The notes: generated by a model from the sequence alone, not told the origin. 64,000 nt of DNA from Calliphora vicina (GCF_958450345.1 NC_088781.1:29179857-29243856); one strand, 5' to 3'; numbered from the stretch's first letter, positions 34,550-46,039 are shown. Program-made: numbers and translations.

Positions 34550-35643
34550 TTTGGTGTACTGGCCATGCGTCTATTTTGGGTAGTTATCTCCCAGTTAATA
34601 TTGATTATTGCACTCCCTTACCCTTTATTGACAGGCACTTCTCTGTGTCATTGGCGGGCTAGTCTCCTTTCTCTATGGACACGCTTGTCATATACACAGA
34701 TGGCTCCAGGTCTGCGGATGGGGTGGGTGGAGGCTTTTATATTCCCCATCTTCAGAAGAGGGTGTGTTTCAGGCTACATGACCAATGTAGTGTAATTCAA
34801 GCTGAGATTTCAGCGATCAAAAGGGCGGTACACTGGATGAAGTACTATAGGCTATTTGGTGTGAATATCCGAATCTGTACCGACAGTAAGCCTGCTATCA
34901 AATCCCTATCTGGCGTCTACTCTACATCCAGATTGGTACATGAATGCCGGGTATCTCTTAATGAGATGGCGAGACATTCTAACCTGGAGTTATTCTGGTC
35001 ACTCTGGTGTACCCGGCAATGTTATTGCGGATGAACTGGCCAAAAGAGGCTCACGTCTACAAATTGACGAGATCGATCACTTGGTCGGTTTACCGCTATC
35101 TTGCTTTAAGTCAACCATACAGCGTAAATTATTTGAGTCTGCTCAGCTCAGATGGTCCAATTTGACAAATTGCTCGATATCGAGACTCACTTGGCCCGTA
35201 TTTGGCCATCATAGGTCAATGTCCCTCACGGGGCTACCTCGGGCTAGGCTACGAGCTCTGATATCAGTGCTCACCGGGCATTGCTTGATAGGTGCGCATG
35301 CTAGGAGATTGAATACTCCATACAATGACTTCTGTAAGAGTTGCCATGATGAAGACGAGCATGAGACGATTGAACATCTACTCTGTCTTTGCCCTGCCCT
35401 TGCAGGGGTGCGGACTGCGACAATATGTAGTCCATTTTTGCACGGCCTAGCTGATCTATCTACTCTGGATGTCAGGAGGTTGGATTCGTTCATTCGTGCG
35501 TCAGGTTAGTTCGGCATTGAACCCATTTCTGACATGTGAAGGACCTCTTGAGGCCCTGAGCATGATCCTTAGGGTAACACAAAGGGACCAATTTAATGGA
35601 CCCAAGTGAGCTGGTTGATAACTAGCTGCCTTTATAACCTAAC
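34550..35643 (+). mobile_element. 5'-truncated non-LTR retrotransposon (RNase H-bearing)
   Basis: Flanked by an 11-bp direct repeat CTTTGGTGAGC (34539-34549 and 35644-35654), the target duplication. The element begins abruptly within coding sequence and ends with TTTATAACCTAAC and no poly(A). The 3' leader CACAAAGGGAC...GGACCCAAGT.AGCTG is shared with the element at 41581-42365, so both are one family. An RNase H domain after the RT places it with the I/R1/LOA group of non-LTR elements rather than Jockey or RTE. Confidence 0.9.
34675..35509 (+). pseudogene. RNase H and C-terminal part of a non-LTR ORF2, one frameshift
   Basis: Two overlapping frames (34675-35034 and 34940-35509) join into one domain. 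The RNase H catalytic residues are visible: IYTDGSRSADGVGGG (D), QAEISAIKRAVHW (E), ICTDSKPAIKSL (D), and in the second frame SGHSGVPGNVIADELAKRG (last D). The C-terminal tail has CKSCHDEDEHETIEHLLCLC, a CCHC-like cluster usual at the end of such ORF2 proteins. Apart from the single shift near 34975 the sequence is open, so it inserted fairly recently. Confidence 0.88.
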
Positions 35644-35765
35644 CTTTGGTGAGCAGTCGGTTTGTTTCAGCGGAACTTTTTTTAGATTAAAAAAGTAAAG
35701 CAAAACGCTTTACTTTTTTATCCCGCATATGACGCTTTGTTGGTAAAAAATTCGACATTATTTGT

Positions 35766-38699
35766 TCTTCAATAACTAGGTGAGAAGAAACGACAAAACC
35801 TTCTATTGTAAATCCAACATTTTTAAGGCATTCACCCAATTTGTTTGATTTGTCTTATAATATTCTGCTTTTTTAAAATTTTGGTGGAGAAAAAAAATTA
35901 AATTTTTCATAAATTATGTTTCATTGGTAGAAATCTTTATAATACGTTCGTTATGAGTAATAAGATCTACCGATGCTAAAACTTGGTTTAAATATTTATA
36001 GACTATTGCCACCATACAAATAGATTTAATTTCGAATCGTTTACTGATTGCTATAGACAACATCGAGTTGGGCTTTATTGCTATAAGAAATTTGCTCATA
36101 GCTTTTAATAAATTAAAAAAAAATATGCTTGAAAAACAACAATGTAGTCCACATACTTTTTTAAATTTCCTTCAAATAAGTTTGATTTAAACTTCGCATG
36201 CTGTTAATGTTGGTGTTTTTTTTATTCCAAGCAAAATCTCCTCGGAGTGACTTTATAAACCATGGATTCGTAGTGATTGTTTTGTGTATTTTTTTTGCAA
36301 ACAACCATTTCCCAAATAAATGCACCACTATTCCCAAAGTTGTTACTTAGTTTTTTTCCACTATTCAAAATTCACAACAAAAATGAATTAAAATAGAAAA
36401 AGTTTTTGTAGTTTTGGCACTAATGTTCTTTGCTCTTTTTTGTGTGTTTGCTTAGTTTTTTTTTCTATATTTTCAATACTACAACTTGACGTTTGTGACT
36501 GTTGCCATTTTGTTATTAATTTTCTCTCAAAACATTTTGCAATGGAACAAAAGGACATTAAAATAAAAGTCAAACTATGGAATTGTGAGTTTTTGTATGA
36601 ATGTTTACATTTTTTTCTGGTTGAATTTTAATGGGAAATTTTTTGTATTATTTTTAAATGGAAATAAAGTTGATGAAATTAAGAAAAGGAATATTTTTTT
36701 ATTTTGTTTAAATTTTAGTTGATGTTAAAGCTTCTCAAAAAGAGTCTAGATATTTCAGAGTCTGAGTCCCTTCTGCCTTAAAAACCAGCTATATTGGCCA
36801 ACTTCATAAGTGATATAAATATTTCCAATCACTAGCCATTAATTTTGCTTCCACTGTGTCTCAAAATTTCTATAATTTCTTTTCTACATGATTTTTATTA
36901 ATGAAAAATATTTAAGTTTTCCTCTGTTGGTAATTAAATTAAAATGACAGCAAAAAACAACACTAAACAATCCTTGACACATTAAAAACAATAAATTTGT
37001 TTCCTTAATTCTTAAAGGAATTAAATAATTATTAAAGTGAAAAAATAAAACAAATTATTATTCGTTTAAACAAACAAAAAAAAGAGGAAAAAAACAAAAT
37101 GAAAAATGTCCACTTACTTTTCTAAAAGTTTTCATATTTTTCCCCCATTTTAATTTTTAAAACAATGATCCTGTCATTTACAGATTTTTATACTACTTTT
37201 TCAAACAAACTCTCTCGCTCTTGCTCGAACACACACACTCACCCACACAATGCACACTAATATAAGTATATACAGACGTATCCAAACACAGACACACTCT
37301 CTCACACAAAAAGGAGTTTTTAATTGTTTGCAATTAAATTGTGTGCGAGTAAAAGGACATAGAAAGCAACACTTAAACCTTTTTTTGTTTCCTCGTTGTT
37401 TTTTTTGCACTTTTTTGTGTGAATCATTTAACTTTATGATGATGGGGATGATGCTGGTGATGATGATGGAGAATTTTCTGTTGAGGTAGCTGTGAATGGT
37501 TCAAAGTTAAAAAAAGATGAGAAGTTTTAGCTGTGGCAAAGTGCTATGAACAAAAACTGTTTAAGAAAAAATATTATAATAATAATAATTTGTAGTTATA
37601 AAGGGAATAAGCTGAATACTCAGTGCCAGCCAGTTTATGTCCTTATGCAAAACTAATATAAAACAAGAATTATTTTTGAGATTGTCCCTAGACTTTTGTG
37701 TCTTTTACTGGCAAATGTATGTCACTACCTAACGCCGACTTGTATGTGTCAATGTCCTGTAGTCACTGCAGTTGCAGAAAAAGATCAAATAACATTAACA
37801 TAAAACTTGACAGCAATTAATTCATTTATTGTTATAAATATTTGTTTGTTTAAATGTTTGCTAAAGTCAAAGTGAATGCATTTTACTTTTTGTTTTAACA
37901 ATTCAAAGATAATTGCAGGAAGTTAAAATTTTCATGAAAATTTACAAAAAAGTTGAACAAAAAAATAAGAGAGGTAGCTGAATCCTTAAGTAGTTTTAAT
38001 GCAAAAGCTACAGAAATGTAAAGGCAGAAAAGGTTTGATGTATCAACAAGTGGCATACATTTTCTGAAATACTTAGTGTCCGTTGAAATTCGAGAATAGC
38101 ACTTTAGAAAATTTTATATGAATGGAAAATCTTACAGAATTAACTTGCATTTATTTCATGACAAATAAATTATATTTAATATTCCGTAACTGTGGGAAGT
38201 TTGTAATTTCTAAATTTTTCAAATTTTAAAAATGGTGTTTTACTTCCTTTAAATAAACCGGATACTTTTGATTGGAAATAAAAGCAGTTTAGTAGTTTAA
38301 AATTTGTAACAACTCTTTATTTATTCAAATTTGCACAACAACAGTTTAAATATTCACTATATGTTTTTATCAGAGACCGAAAATAAAGGTTCACTTTTAT
38401 TTCAATGGCATTCGCAGCCATTTAAAAATATTTTTTGTATTTTAGGTTTGGGGTTGAGAGAAACAGAAAAGAAACAAACACAATTAAGATGGATGAGTGA
38501 TTTATAATTTATATTTTTTTCGTAAAGATCAGCTTGTGACTTTTATTTGCGAATATGAAAAATAAATCGCAAAAAAGGCATTTGATGGAAATCAACGCTT
38601 AAATACCATCTAGAGCTTTCCAGCTCCATCTATAGATGCTTCTTGAAATCTCTATTTCTACAATGATCAGCTCAAAGCTTTTGTTCAATGTTGTATGTT
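35766..38699. other. AT-rich non-coding DNA, no gene seen
   Basis: Contains a CA-rich patch at 37220-37320 and a GATGATGGGG-type patch near 37435-37475. The open frames are low-complexity. A CCTTTAAATAAACCGG block near 38248 recurs diverged near 47608, perhaps an unrecognised repeat. Confidence 0.45.
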
Positions 38700-39215
38700 C
38701 CTCAGCTATTTTAATAATATTCACAGATATGTTAACTGCTGCTAATCAGCCGGTAAAAAATATTGACCACAATTAGAAATCTCCTGGCAGCTAGTCGTTT
38801 TGGGTATTCAACCTTAATTTTGGATATCGGTCTTCCACATTTCATTATACTATTGACCACGTTGTCCAATTTCTTAACTTTCGTATATGCACCTTCCAAG
38901 TATGTTTGTATTTTGGAAGACAAAACTTTAGTACATTGTAGGTTATAAAGTAGTACTATCGAGTCTGCAGGATTTTCTGCTCTATCATATCTTGCTTTGC
39001 TTTGGTCTCTGGTCATTTTAAGTCGCCTCTGAACGAATTCATGAAGTTATGTAGTATTTTCGTCGCAATTGTTCACTGCCTCGACTGAATCACATTCACT
39101 CATCTTGGAACCCGGTCCGACGATCTCTTCACAGGGGGACAGATCAAGCACCCCCACAGGAACCATTTCGTCGTTGTACTGTTAAACCAGGGCCTACATC
39201 GTTATACCACAAATC
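38700..39215 (-). pseudogene. Ty3/gypsy integrase C-terminus remnant
   Basis: The minus-strand frame starts MTRDQSKARYDRAENPADSI, continues VLLYNLQCTKVLSSKIQTYL and EGAYTKVKKLDNVV, and ends IKVEYPKRLAARR. This is the order of the integrase tail in many insect Ty3/gypsy elements (RYD...VLLYNPQR...LSPKLQ...WEGPY.V.K.LNDVVY...VVHL.RLA). Upstream text (FVQRRLK) continues the match. Nothing of the core integrase or RT is seen beside it. Confidence 0.7.
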
Positions 39216-39239
39216 ATTGTCTATATAATCCACCTCTTC

Positions 39240-39490
39240 TTCACGGGCTCATACCAAATCCAGGCACGTTTTTAAGAACTACTTCTGTATTTCCGATATA
39301 GACCCGGTTCGTTTGCTATTTAATCGAGAAAATCGGTCCACAAATGGGAAATAACTTAGATTTTTGACCAATTTTTGTATCTATATCTGGATTACTACGT
39401 CATTAACATAGACAATATGGATATCTAATGATAGATGTTTCAAAGACCTTATACCGACTTATATAACGCCATAGTAAGTCGGAACTATAA
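39240..39490 (-). repeat. Interspersed repeat family B, internal fragment
   Basis: GGTCCACAAATGG, TATATCTGGATTACTA, GACAATATGGATATCTAATG and ATAGTAAGTCGG are inverted family B blocks in the expected order. The ends are absent. Confidence 0.75.
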
Positions 39491-39597
39491 AATAATAAAT
39501 TAAAAAAATAAAATAAATTTTTTTTATTGGCTATTGACACATGCAATCATCAAATGACAGATCACTAGCAATTAGCTGATGTAACTAGATGACATAA

Positions 39598-39868
39598 CAC
39601 AGTGGATTAGAAACATTTTTTTCAAATAATTCTGTGTCTCGGTAACTATTCGTAACGAAATTTCACAAGGTTAGATCTGAAGTTTTTTCGGAATATGAGG
39701 CAATGGATGGCCTCTCCAATTTTACTACCTCGGGTTTAAAATAATAGCAAACTCGAAAACACCTCAGCTCCAACCTTGTGAAATGTCATTAGGATATCAC
39801 CAATAGTTTCCGAGATACCGAATTATTTTTTAAAAAAAAAAGTTTCTAAACCACTGTACACTACTATT
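39598..39868. mobile_element. MITE with inverted repeats of about 80 bp
   Basis: CACAGTGGATTAGAAACATT...CGGTAACTATT...TTTCACAAGGTT at the left is matched by the inverse of the right side (CAGTGGTTTAGAAAC...TCGGAAACTATT...TTTCACAAGGTT). The unpaired centre is about 85 bp. No coding capacity. Confidence 0.82.
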
Positions 39869-40180
39869 TAAGCAAAATCGAAAAAATGGAGATTGTAGAT
39901 TTTGATTCTATATCCCTAATTTAATTTATGTATTACTTTAATATGTATAACAACCAATTTTTTGGTATGAATAATAACAGTGAGCAAATGTTGTTTTTAA
40001 AGATTTAATATAAGTCCTCAATATGTAAATAAAAAAATATTATTTATATCATCAATGTAAAATAAATCAGCAATTTAATGTTTTTTCCTTCTTTCGTACA
40101 TACTTCGAATGTATATATTTCCCATTTGCAAAGGACACAAATAGCTTGCCTGCACGCTTAAATAAATTCTTACTTTTTTT

Positions 40181-40929
40181 ACTGTAACCATAAGCGTAGC
40201 TAGACTATTACTCTGGGGTGGGCAATTGTCCTTCCAAATAGTAAAAATAAGCAATTTTTTTTATAAAAAAAAATAATTTTTTATTAAGCAAAACTAATAT
40301 ATCACAAAAATTCAGTTTGCTAACATAACTACTTCTTTTTTAATATTTAAAATTGCTAATTTATTTTATAAAATATTTTTATATATTTAACTTCCAATAA
40401 TCAACTGAAGGAATATAATCCTGCAAATCCAGATTTTAGCTTTTACCTTATGTTGATTCTATATAAAAATCTTCAAGAACACTTTTAATTACAGCGTAAT
40501 TTTTAATTACTGACTTACAATTTTCATATCTACAACTCCATCTAGTTATGCAAAGGCTGTTTATTTTATACTGTTTAATTTGAAGAGCTTGGCTTAGGCT
40601 TTTTAAATCATTATTATTTTCTGGTTTCAAAAAGTGAATCCATAAAGCCTCTATGCTAATAATGTTTGCGCTGATGATATGTGTGAACACGCATCCACAA
40701 TAACTAAGTTTAGCCTGTCGGATAAACAATAAACTAAAATGGCTTGCGGATTTGACTCCTTTATTTTAGCTTGTAAAAACCAAACATTACAAGTACTCCG
40801 TTGTACGATTGGCATTGGGATAAAAAATCTTTCTGTGACTTTCCAAATTTTTATCTGGGGTGGGCAGATGCGAGTCTGGGGTGGTTTTGCCCACCCCAGC
40901 ACCCCCCTATCTACGCCAATAACTGTAAC
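40181..40929 (-). mobile_element. hAT element, deletion derivative with perfect 8-bp TSD
   Basis: ACTGTAAC at 40181-40188 is repeated exactly at 40922-40929, the 8-bp duplication typical of hAT elements. The 733-bp element (40189-40921) begins CATAAGCGTAGCTAG and ends with the inverse of TATTGGCGTAGATAG. Both sides carry a CTGGGGTGGGCA motif just inside. The interior encodes hAT-like transposase scraps on the minus strand. Confidence 0.92.
40448..40800 (-). pseudogene. hAT transposase remnant (ZMYM1-like type)
   Basis: Two overlapping minus-strand frames give SNPQAILVYCLSDRLNLVIV then DACSHIISSANI, followed by SLSQALQIKQYKINSLCITR and WSCRYENCKSVIKNYAVI. The order (HRLNLV.VD.CS ... L..TRWSCR...K) is that of hAT proteins related to zinc-finger MYM-type 1. 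Only a central slice survives, with the frame broken near 40680. A longer frame (40651-40989) merely runs on through the TIR. Confidence 0.78.
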
Positions 40930-41415
40930 ATTTTCTTTTCGAAATAATTGAGACATTACACAAGGCATGCTTTGTATAAATACTTTCATATTTATTTGTG
41001 TTTCAACTCATACTTTTCCACAATGGCCTTATTTTGCTTTTTGGTAAATTTTAAATTAAGTTAAATTCTTTTCTTGGCAAATGTCAATATCGATACACTT
41101 CAATTAAGGAGGAGGAAACAGTCATACGTAATAAGATTTTACGTAGAGTTATATTTTTTTATCATTTATTTGAGTATTGTATAAATAAACATATGAGATG
41201 TTATGAAAATTCAATTTAATTAAGTTAAGTTGAAATAATTTTATAGTAGGGTGAAACATATTTGTTATTTATTTTTGGTGCTCCCAAGTTCTCAAATAGT
41301 TTTTCGACGAATGATGAAAATTTTTTATAGGTTGTTCACTTTATTTGAAATTTTTAGTTTATTTACAATTTAAAAAAAAAAAATAATTTTAACAAGTAAG
41401 AGAGCTATCGAGCAT
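40930..41415. other. Short AT-rich spacer
   Basis: No gene. CAAGTAAGAGAGCTATCGAG near 41395 is the start motif of family B, cut off at once by the next elements. Confidence 0.5.
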
Positions 41416-41580
41416 CCTTAAATGAGCAGCCGCAGAACAAAAGGTACTTTTTTTAAAATTTAAAAATTTTGGCAAATTAATTTTTCTAGAAGATTTCAAC
41501 CCAAATATTATAAAAATACCAAAAAATCAATTTGTAAAAAAATTCGAAAAAGTACCTTTTATTCTGCGGCTCCTTAAATG
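41416..41580. mobile_element. 147-bp MITE with 9-bp TSD
   Basis: CCTTAAATG at 41416-41424 is repeated at 41572-41580. The enclosed 147 bp has ends AGCCGCAGAACAAAAGGTAC (left, three bases in) and the inverse of AGCCGCAGAATAAAAGGTAC (right). A 9-bp duplication with TIRs would fit a Mutator-like origin, by inference. Confidence 0.85.
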
Positions 41581-42365
41581 CGATGGCGTGACATTCGACA
41601 GTTGTATTCACTTGGGTACGTGGTAAAGTGATATCGAAGGTAATTGTATTGCTGATTATTTGGAGGGAATAGGAGCCTCGATGTCGGAAGAAGAAATAGA
41701 CTTCATTTTTGGAATTCCGTTGTCAACTTGCAAGCAACGGATAAATAATGCCTATTACGAACTTTCCCAAACAAGGTGGGGTAATGAATCCACCTGTGCC
41801 ATTACGAGGGTTACATGGGCTGCGTTGGACTGTAAACGCACGTCGTATCTATTTCGCTTACAACGAATATGACATAGCAATATGGTGACGATGATTGCAC
41901 TTTCTGTACCCATGCTGCAAGACATAGGTTACCTCACCATGACTTCTGCAGAAGTTGTTAGAATAAGGAGGAGGAAGAGACTATCCTACACTTCTTTTGT
42001 AATTGTGAGCGATACTTTAGTAACCTCTCCGGGTTACCTGGGAGGGAATTAAGTTGCATAGACGCCTCTATTAGGGAAAGCAGGTGGTTGATAATGACCC
42101 AGAAACTGTCCCATGATGGTCTGCGTTAGTTGAATTCCTTGAGTTCTTAAATTCTTCTCCTCTTACTCCTCCAACTTCTACCTAAACTTTTCTCTTTCAA
42201 ACTTCACTCTGACTCAATCTATAGATTTCGCTCTTCTTTTACTTCTCTTTCTCTTTTCTATCTGTTTTCTCTTCAGGTACCACAAAGGGAACGATCGATG
42301 GACCCAAGTAAGCTGTACGAGACGAAGGTTTTGGACGGCTGCTGATTACCTAAACTAACCTAACC
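41581..42365 (+). mobile_element. Second non-LTR 3' end, decayed
   Basis: Frame fragments read GNCIADYLEGIGASMSEEEI, IDFIFGIPLSTCKQRINNAY and YELSQTRWGNESTCAITRVT, paralogous to the ADELAKRG...LPLSCFKSTIQ...LRWSNLTNCSISRLTW part of the copy at 34940-35509. Further on FCNCE-like and other CCHC scraps occur out of frame. The 3' end again has CACAAAGGGAAC, GGACCCAAGTAAGCTG and ends in CTAACCTAACCTAA. More diverged than the first copy. Confidence 0.82.
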
Positions 42366-42399
42366 TAAGCGAGCTATCTTCGGCAGTGCCGAATCTTAT

Positions 42400-43690
42400 C
42401 TTAATGCGTCGCAGCGCATCTTCATCGAGTGCTGCAGAAACAACTCAACAGCATATCGAAATACTAGAAGCAAATCGCTCCCGAGTGGCTCGATTTAAAG
42501 TTACCTGCATTTTATTAAAATAAGTATGATGACTACAGGAATCACAACGTACTTATTGGAGCAATGCACAGACATTGATAACATTGCAGCGTTTTGAAGG
42601 AATCCCCGGAAATGTGTTGTTCGAACTGTAAAGTTATTCTGCAACCAGTTGCTTCTATGTTACATTTCCGGCGCCAATCCAATTTCCAAGCACATTCTTC
42701 AAAATATTCAAAGGTGCAGCTCATGCTTTCAAATAACGTCGGCGTCATGCCCACCTTTAAAGTTCAAGGCCAAATGTACCACGGAATTTTTTGAGAATTT
42801 AATTAAGTGCTTAATTGGTTAGCACTTTTGATCATTCAGCATGATATGGTATTTGTGACCTGTGTTCGATTCCCAGCCGCTGCCAATCAACAACATCAGT
42901 TTATAATAATTATTAGTTTAGTAATAACTAATATTTATCACAGCGCCCTCCTTCGGTGGTATAACACTAAAACGCAACCGAAGTAAAATAATTAAATAAA
43001 GGTTATTGACTTGACTAATGTACCATCTCACCACTAGAGGCGCTGTAACCTGCACTAATAACAAACATAACGCGCAATTGCAGAGTTGTCAATTAAAAGC
43101 TTTTCTCCTCCTTTCACCACCTTTTCTTCTACACTCTATCACCTTTCCAAAGAAAGTAACACAATTATATATAGGCATATTAATTGCCTGAGTGTTAATT
43201 GGATCATGGCTCCCGCTTCACTGGAAATGAAGTTACAGAAGCCGAACGCTATCAACGAACATGCGTGTGCATTTGCTGCAATACCCTTCTGTCGAAACAT
43301 TCTCGAAACAATTGTAGGACATCGGAAATGGAAAAATTCCAGTTGATTCCGCCACAAATGAGATTTCGTTCCCGAACTTTTGACTAATGCAAATGAATAT
43401 TGAAGCTGTTGTCGACAATTGAAATTCGGATTGACTGTAGGAACGTGCAATTTTGGCACCAACAATTTATGATGTTAACAAGCTCAATGAGCAAATACAA
43501 TTGAAACCAGGCGAAACAATAGAATACAAATCGATTGACACAGTAATGAACGAAGAGCAAGTAGTCGATTTTTTAATACATTGGAAGCAGCCGGACTGCC
43601 ATCACATGTATTAACACTGGAGGTTAATACAGATGTTTTCTAAGAGCCAGCAATGCGGACCAGGTTCAGCTAGTTCTATATATTTTTCGA
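42400..43690 (+). pseudogene. Helitron Rep/helicase remnant
   Basis: Early part: HIEILEANRSRVARFK, then MCCSNCKVILQPVAS and MPTFKVQGQMYHGIF, text found in Helitron replication proteins ahead of the Rep domain. After an inserted SINE-like block come helicase scraps: IGNGKIPVDSATNEISFP, ERAILAPTIYDVNKLNEQIQ and PGETIEYKSIDTVMNEEQVV, the C-terminal PIF1-type helicase region. The Rep nuclease core and Walker motifs are deleted. Several stops. Non-functional. Confidence 0.82.
42808..43018 (+). mobile_element. tRNA-derived SINE candidate inside the Helitron
   Basis: GGTTAGCACTTTTGATC (A-box-like) and TGTGTTCGATTCCCAGC (B box, GTTCGATTCC) are about 40 bp apart, followed by a tRNA-unrelated body and an A/T-rich tail (AATAATTAAATAAAGG). 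It separates two coding parts of the Helitron. I see no clear target duplication. Confidence 0.55.
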
Positions 43691-45378
43691 TAAGTTAATT
43701 GGTTACTTTGCACATCCAAAGTAATATTGCGTAGTGTTATTTTATTATCCGAAGTAATCTAGAGTGTCTGTTTAATTAATTTTTTACATTTCACTTTAAG
43801 AAGAAGTAGTAATAAATTTATTATAATTGCATACCCCATTCTGTAAAACAATTATAAAACAAACACTTTAAATTTCAACCAATTAACTTTTGCTACAAAT
43901 TTCATTTTCATATAACATCGTTTAAGAATGATATTTCTACAATTATATTAATTAAACGCTGACTTTTAAATGATTTTATTATTTAAATATTCATGTAAGT
44001 TTGTGTATTTTACGAAAACGAAGCCATATGAATGGGCAAAAGCAAGTATCTGTGAGATTTTTTTTGTAATACGTATAAAATCTGTTAATCTGAGGGTAAT
44101 TAAGAAAATGCTGATGCTGGCGATAATTTCTTGGTTCAGGATAAAAATCAAATGAAAATATTTTTGTTTGCATATTTATAGTTTTGGTGGAAAAGATTCA
44201 TTTAAATAATTGTGCTGCAAATAAAGCCACCATAATAAAATTTAATGATAATGGCGTTAATGGCAACATAAGAATGCCGAAATGTCTGCTATAATACAAT
44301 ATGATTTGATTAAAAGTCAAAGATTTAATAAATGTAATACGAATAAAACAGGAATTTATAAAGAAATCTTCTTAGTCTTTAGTCAAGCTTTACTTTTTTT
44401 ATATTAACAATTTTTGTTAAACAAACTTTTCTTTCATTTTCTGTATACAAACCTAAAATCACCAAAAAACCAAATAATATCAATCTTTAAGTTGCACAAA
44501 AACTGTTTTGAGAAAAAAATCCTTAGTTTTTGTTGCTTTTATACAATATTTTTCTTCAAATCTTACAGTTTTCATTCTTTATTTGATTGACTATGCCGCA
44601 ATGTATTTTTCGTTTTTTTTTCGTTAAGGAAGTACCCACAAGAGTGAAAAAACCCAAACGGAAAACTTAAAGGAAATTGTTGTATCAAATTTAGTTTTAT
44701 TTTTTTTTTGCCCACTTTCGATACAAAAATCAATAAGCGAAATATTTTCAATTTCTTTCAGTGCCACTCAACTATATTCAATTTTTTATGTTTCTTCATG
44801 CTCGTTTTTATTTTCATTGAGTTGATTTGCTTGTTTTTACTATTTGTTATTGCTGTTGGTGCTGGTGCCTGTGCTGCTGCTGCTGAGATTTTTCCTTGCT
44901 CCAAATGACACTGTACGATATTGAAAGCAGGCCAAGTTGCTGGCTGATGTTTTTTGTTCTCCTATTCATATTGCTATTCATTCATATTACGCAGTTATCA
45001 GAGAATAAAAAAACAAACGGAACAAAAACAAAATGTATTTCATCATCTACTATAAAAGAAATTGAAAAATTTCCAACTAAAGAAGGTATTCGAGTGTAAA
45101 CGAATCTTTTGTTAAATCCTGGCGCTGCTGCATAAAAATTGAAACGAACTTAAAACGTGATAAAAAAGAATCATTCACTTGATTTGGTGAATTTGACACA
45201 TTTACTCGTATTTGTTTGTTTGCTTTATTTTGTTAGTGTAACAAAAATATAATTTAATGACATTTTGTTTTTGTTTATTAGAAGCTTTTTTTAATGTTTT
45301 TTTTTTATTTGATTAATTTTGTTGTATTTGCAAATTATATGAAGTAGATTTAATTCAGTGGAACACAGGAAATTTAAA
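43691..45378. other. AT-rich non-coding DNA, no gene seen
   Basis: The open frames are low-complexity. A GCTGCTGCTGCTG patch lies near 44868-44885. Nothing else structured. Confidence 0.45.
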
Positions 45379-46039
45379 CAAGTAAGAGTGTTATATTCGG
45401 CTGTGCCGAATCTTATATACCCTTCACCAAATTATACTTCAAAATTTTAAATGTTTTTAGGTAAACAAACCTTATTTTTTTTCCACTTGTTTTTTTCATT
45501 TTTTGGAAAAAAAATGTTTTCGATTGTTATTTTAAATTTATTTTTTTTTTTTTAGTTTTTTCAATTTTTTTTCTCCGGAAAAAAATTCGAAAATTTTCCG
45601 ATTTTGACCCATTGTAGATCCAACTTATTATGGTCTTATATACGTCGTTGAAATATCTATCATTAGATATCCATATTGTCTATATTAATGTCTTAATAAT
45701 CCAGATATAGGTCAGAAATAGGTCAAAAATCGAGGTTGTCTTGGTTTTTTCCTCATATCTCAGCCATTTGTGGACCGATTTTGCTGATTTTAAATAGCAA
45801 AATTTTCGAAAGCATGTCTGACAGAATTATTGAAGATATGGATCCCGAAGATATCTGGGGTCTTCAGAAAATTGATTTCAAAAGACAGACGGACAGACAG
45901 ACGGGCATGGCTTAATCGACTCCGCTATCTATAAGGATCCAGAATATATATACTTTATAGGGTCGGAAATGAAAAGTGTAGAAATTACAAACGGAATGAC
46001 AAACTTATATATACCCTTCTCACGAAGGTGAAGGGTATA
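45379..46039 (+). repeat. Interspersed repeat family B, full-length reference copy
   Basis: Starts CAAGTAAGAGTGTTA, then the palindrome ATTCGGCTGTGCCGAAT and TATATACCCTTCACC. It passes long T/A runs, TTTTGACCCATTGTAGATCC, TTAGATATCCATATTGTC, ATCTCAGCCATTTGTGG, then a GACAGACGGACAGACAGACG run and GGCTTAATCGACTCCGC. It ends CACGAAGGTGAAGGGTATA. Other copies: 24412, 48125, 55358, and inverted at 39240 and 63076. Non-coding. Confidence 0.88.

Larger units (their letters stand above)
33715..35765 (-). mobile_element. Decayed mariner, split by a non-LTR insertion
   Basis: The left terminus near 33723 reads GGGTGTATGACTTAAAAATC. The minus strand carries mariner coding scraps in the proper order: KRHMRDKKVK near 35730, then (after removing the insert at 34550-35643) an NRLLTKAYGE-type stretch, YVRFRTGHFDTKDRDRSGKP, an EELAKLLGDTQAAI-like region, IITCAEKS where the catalytic DEK motif is expected, KPNNHGAKVMLCIWWEKKG and YYELLKSNHHREH, then WNRVSDIGLIRYWPHK-like text. 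Stops and shifts make it dead. Joining the two sides of the insert restores one mariner frame across the junction. Confidence 0.88.

Noticed and set aside
35209..35493. 94-codon minus-strand frame
   Set aside because: It is antisense to the non-LTR RNase H/C-terminal coding region.
40651..40989. 112-codon minus-strand frame as a gene
   Set aside because: About a third of it runs through the hAT terminal repeat and flanking DNA; only the central part is a transposase scrap.
43139..43465. 108-codon minus-strand frame
   Set aside because: It is antisense to the Helitron helicase scraps on the plus strand.
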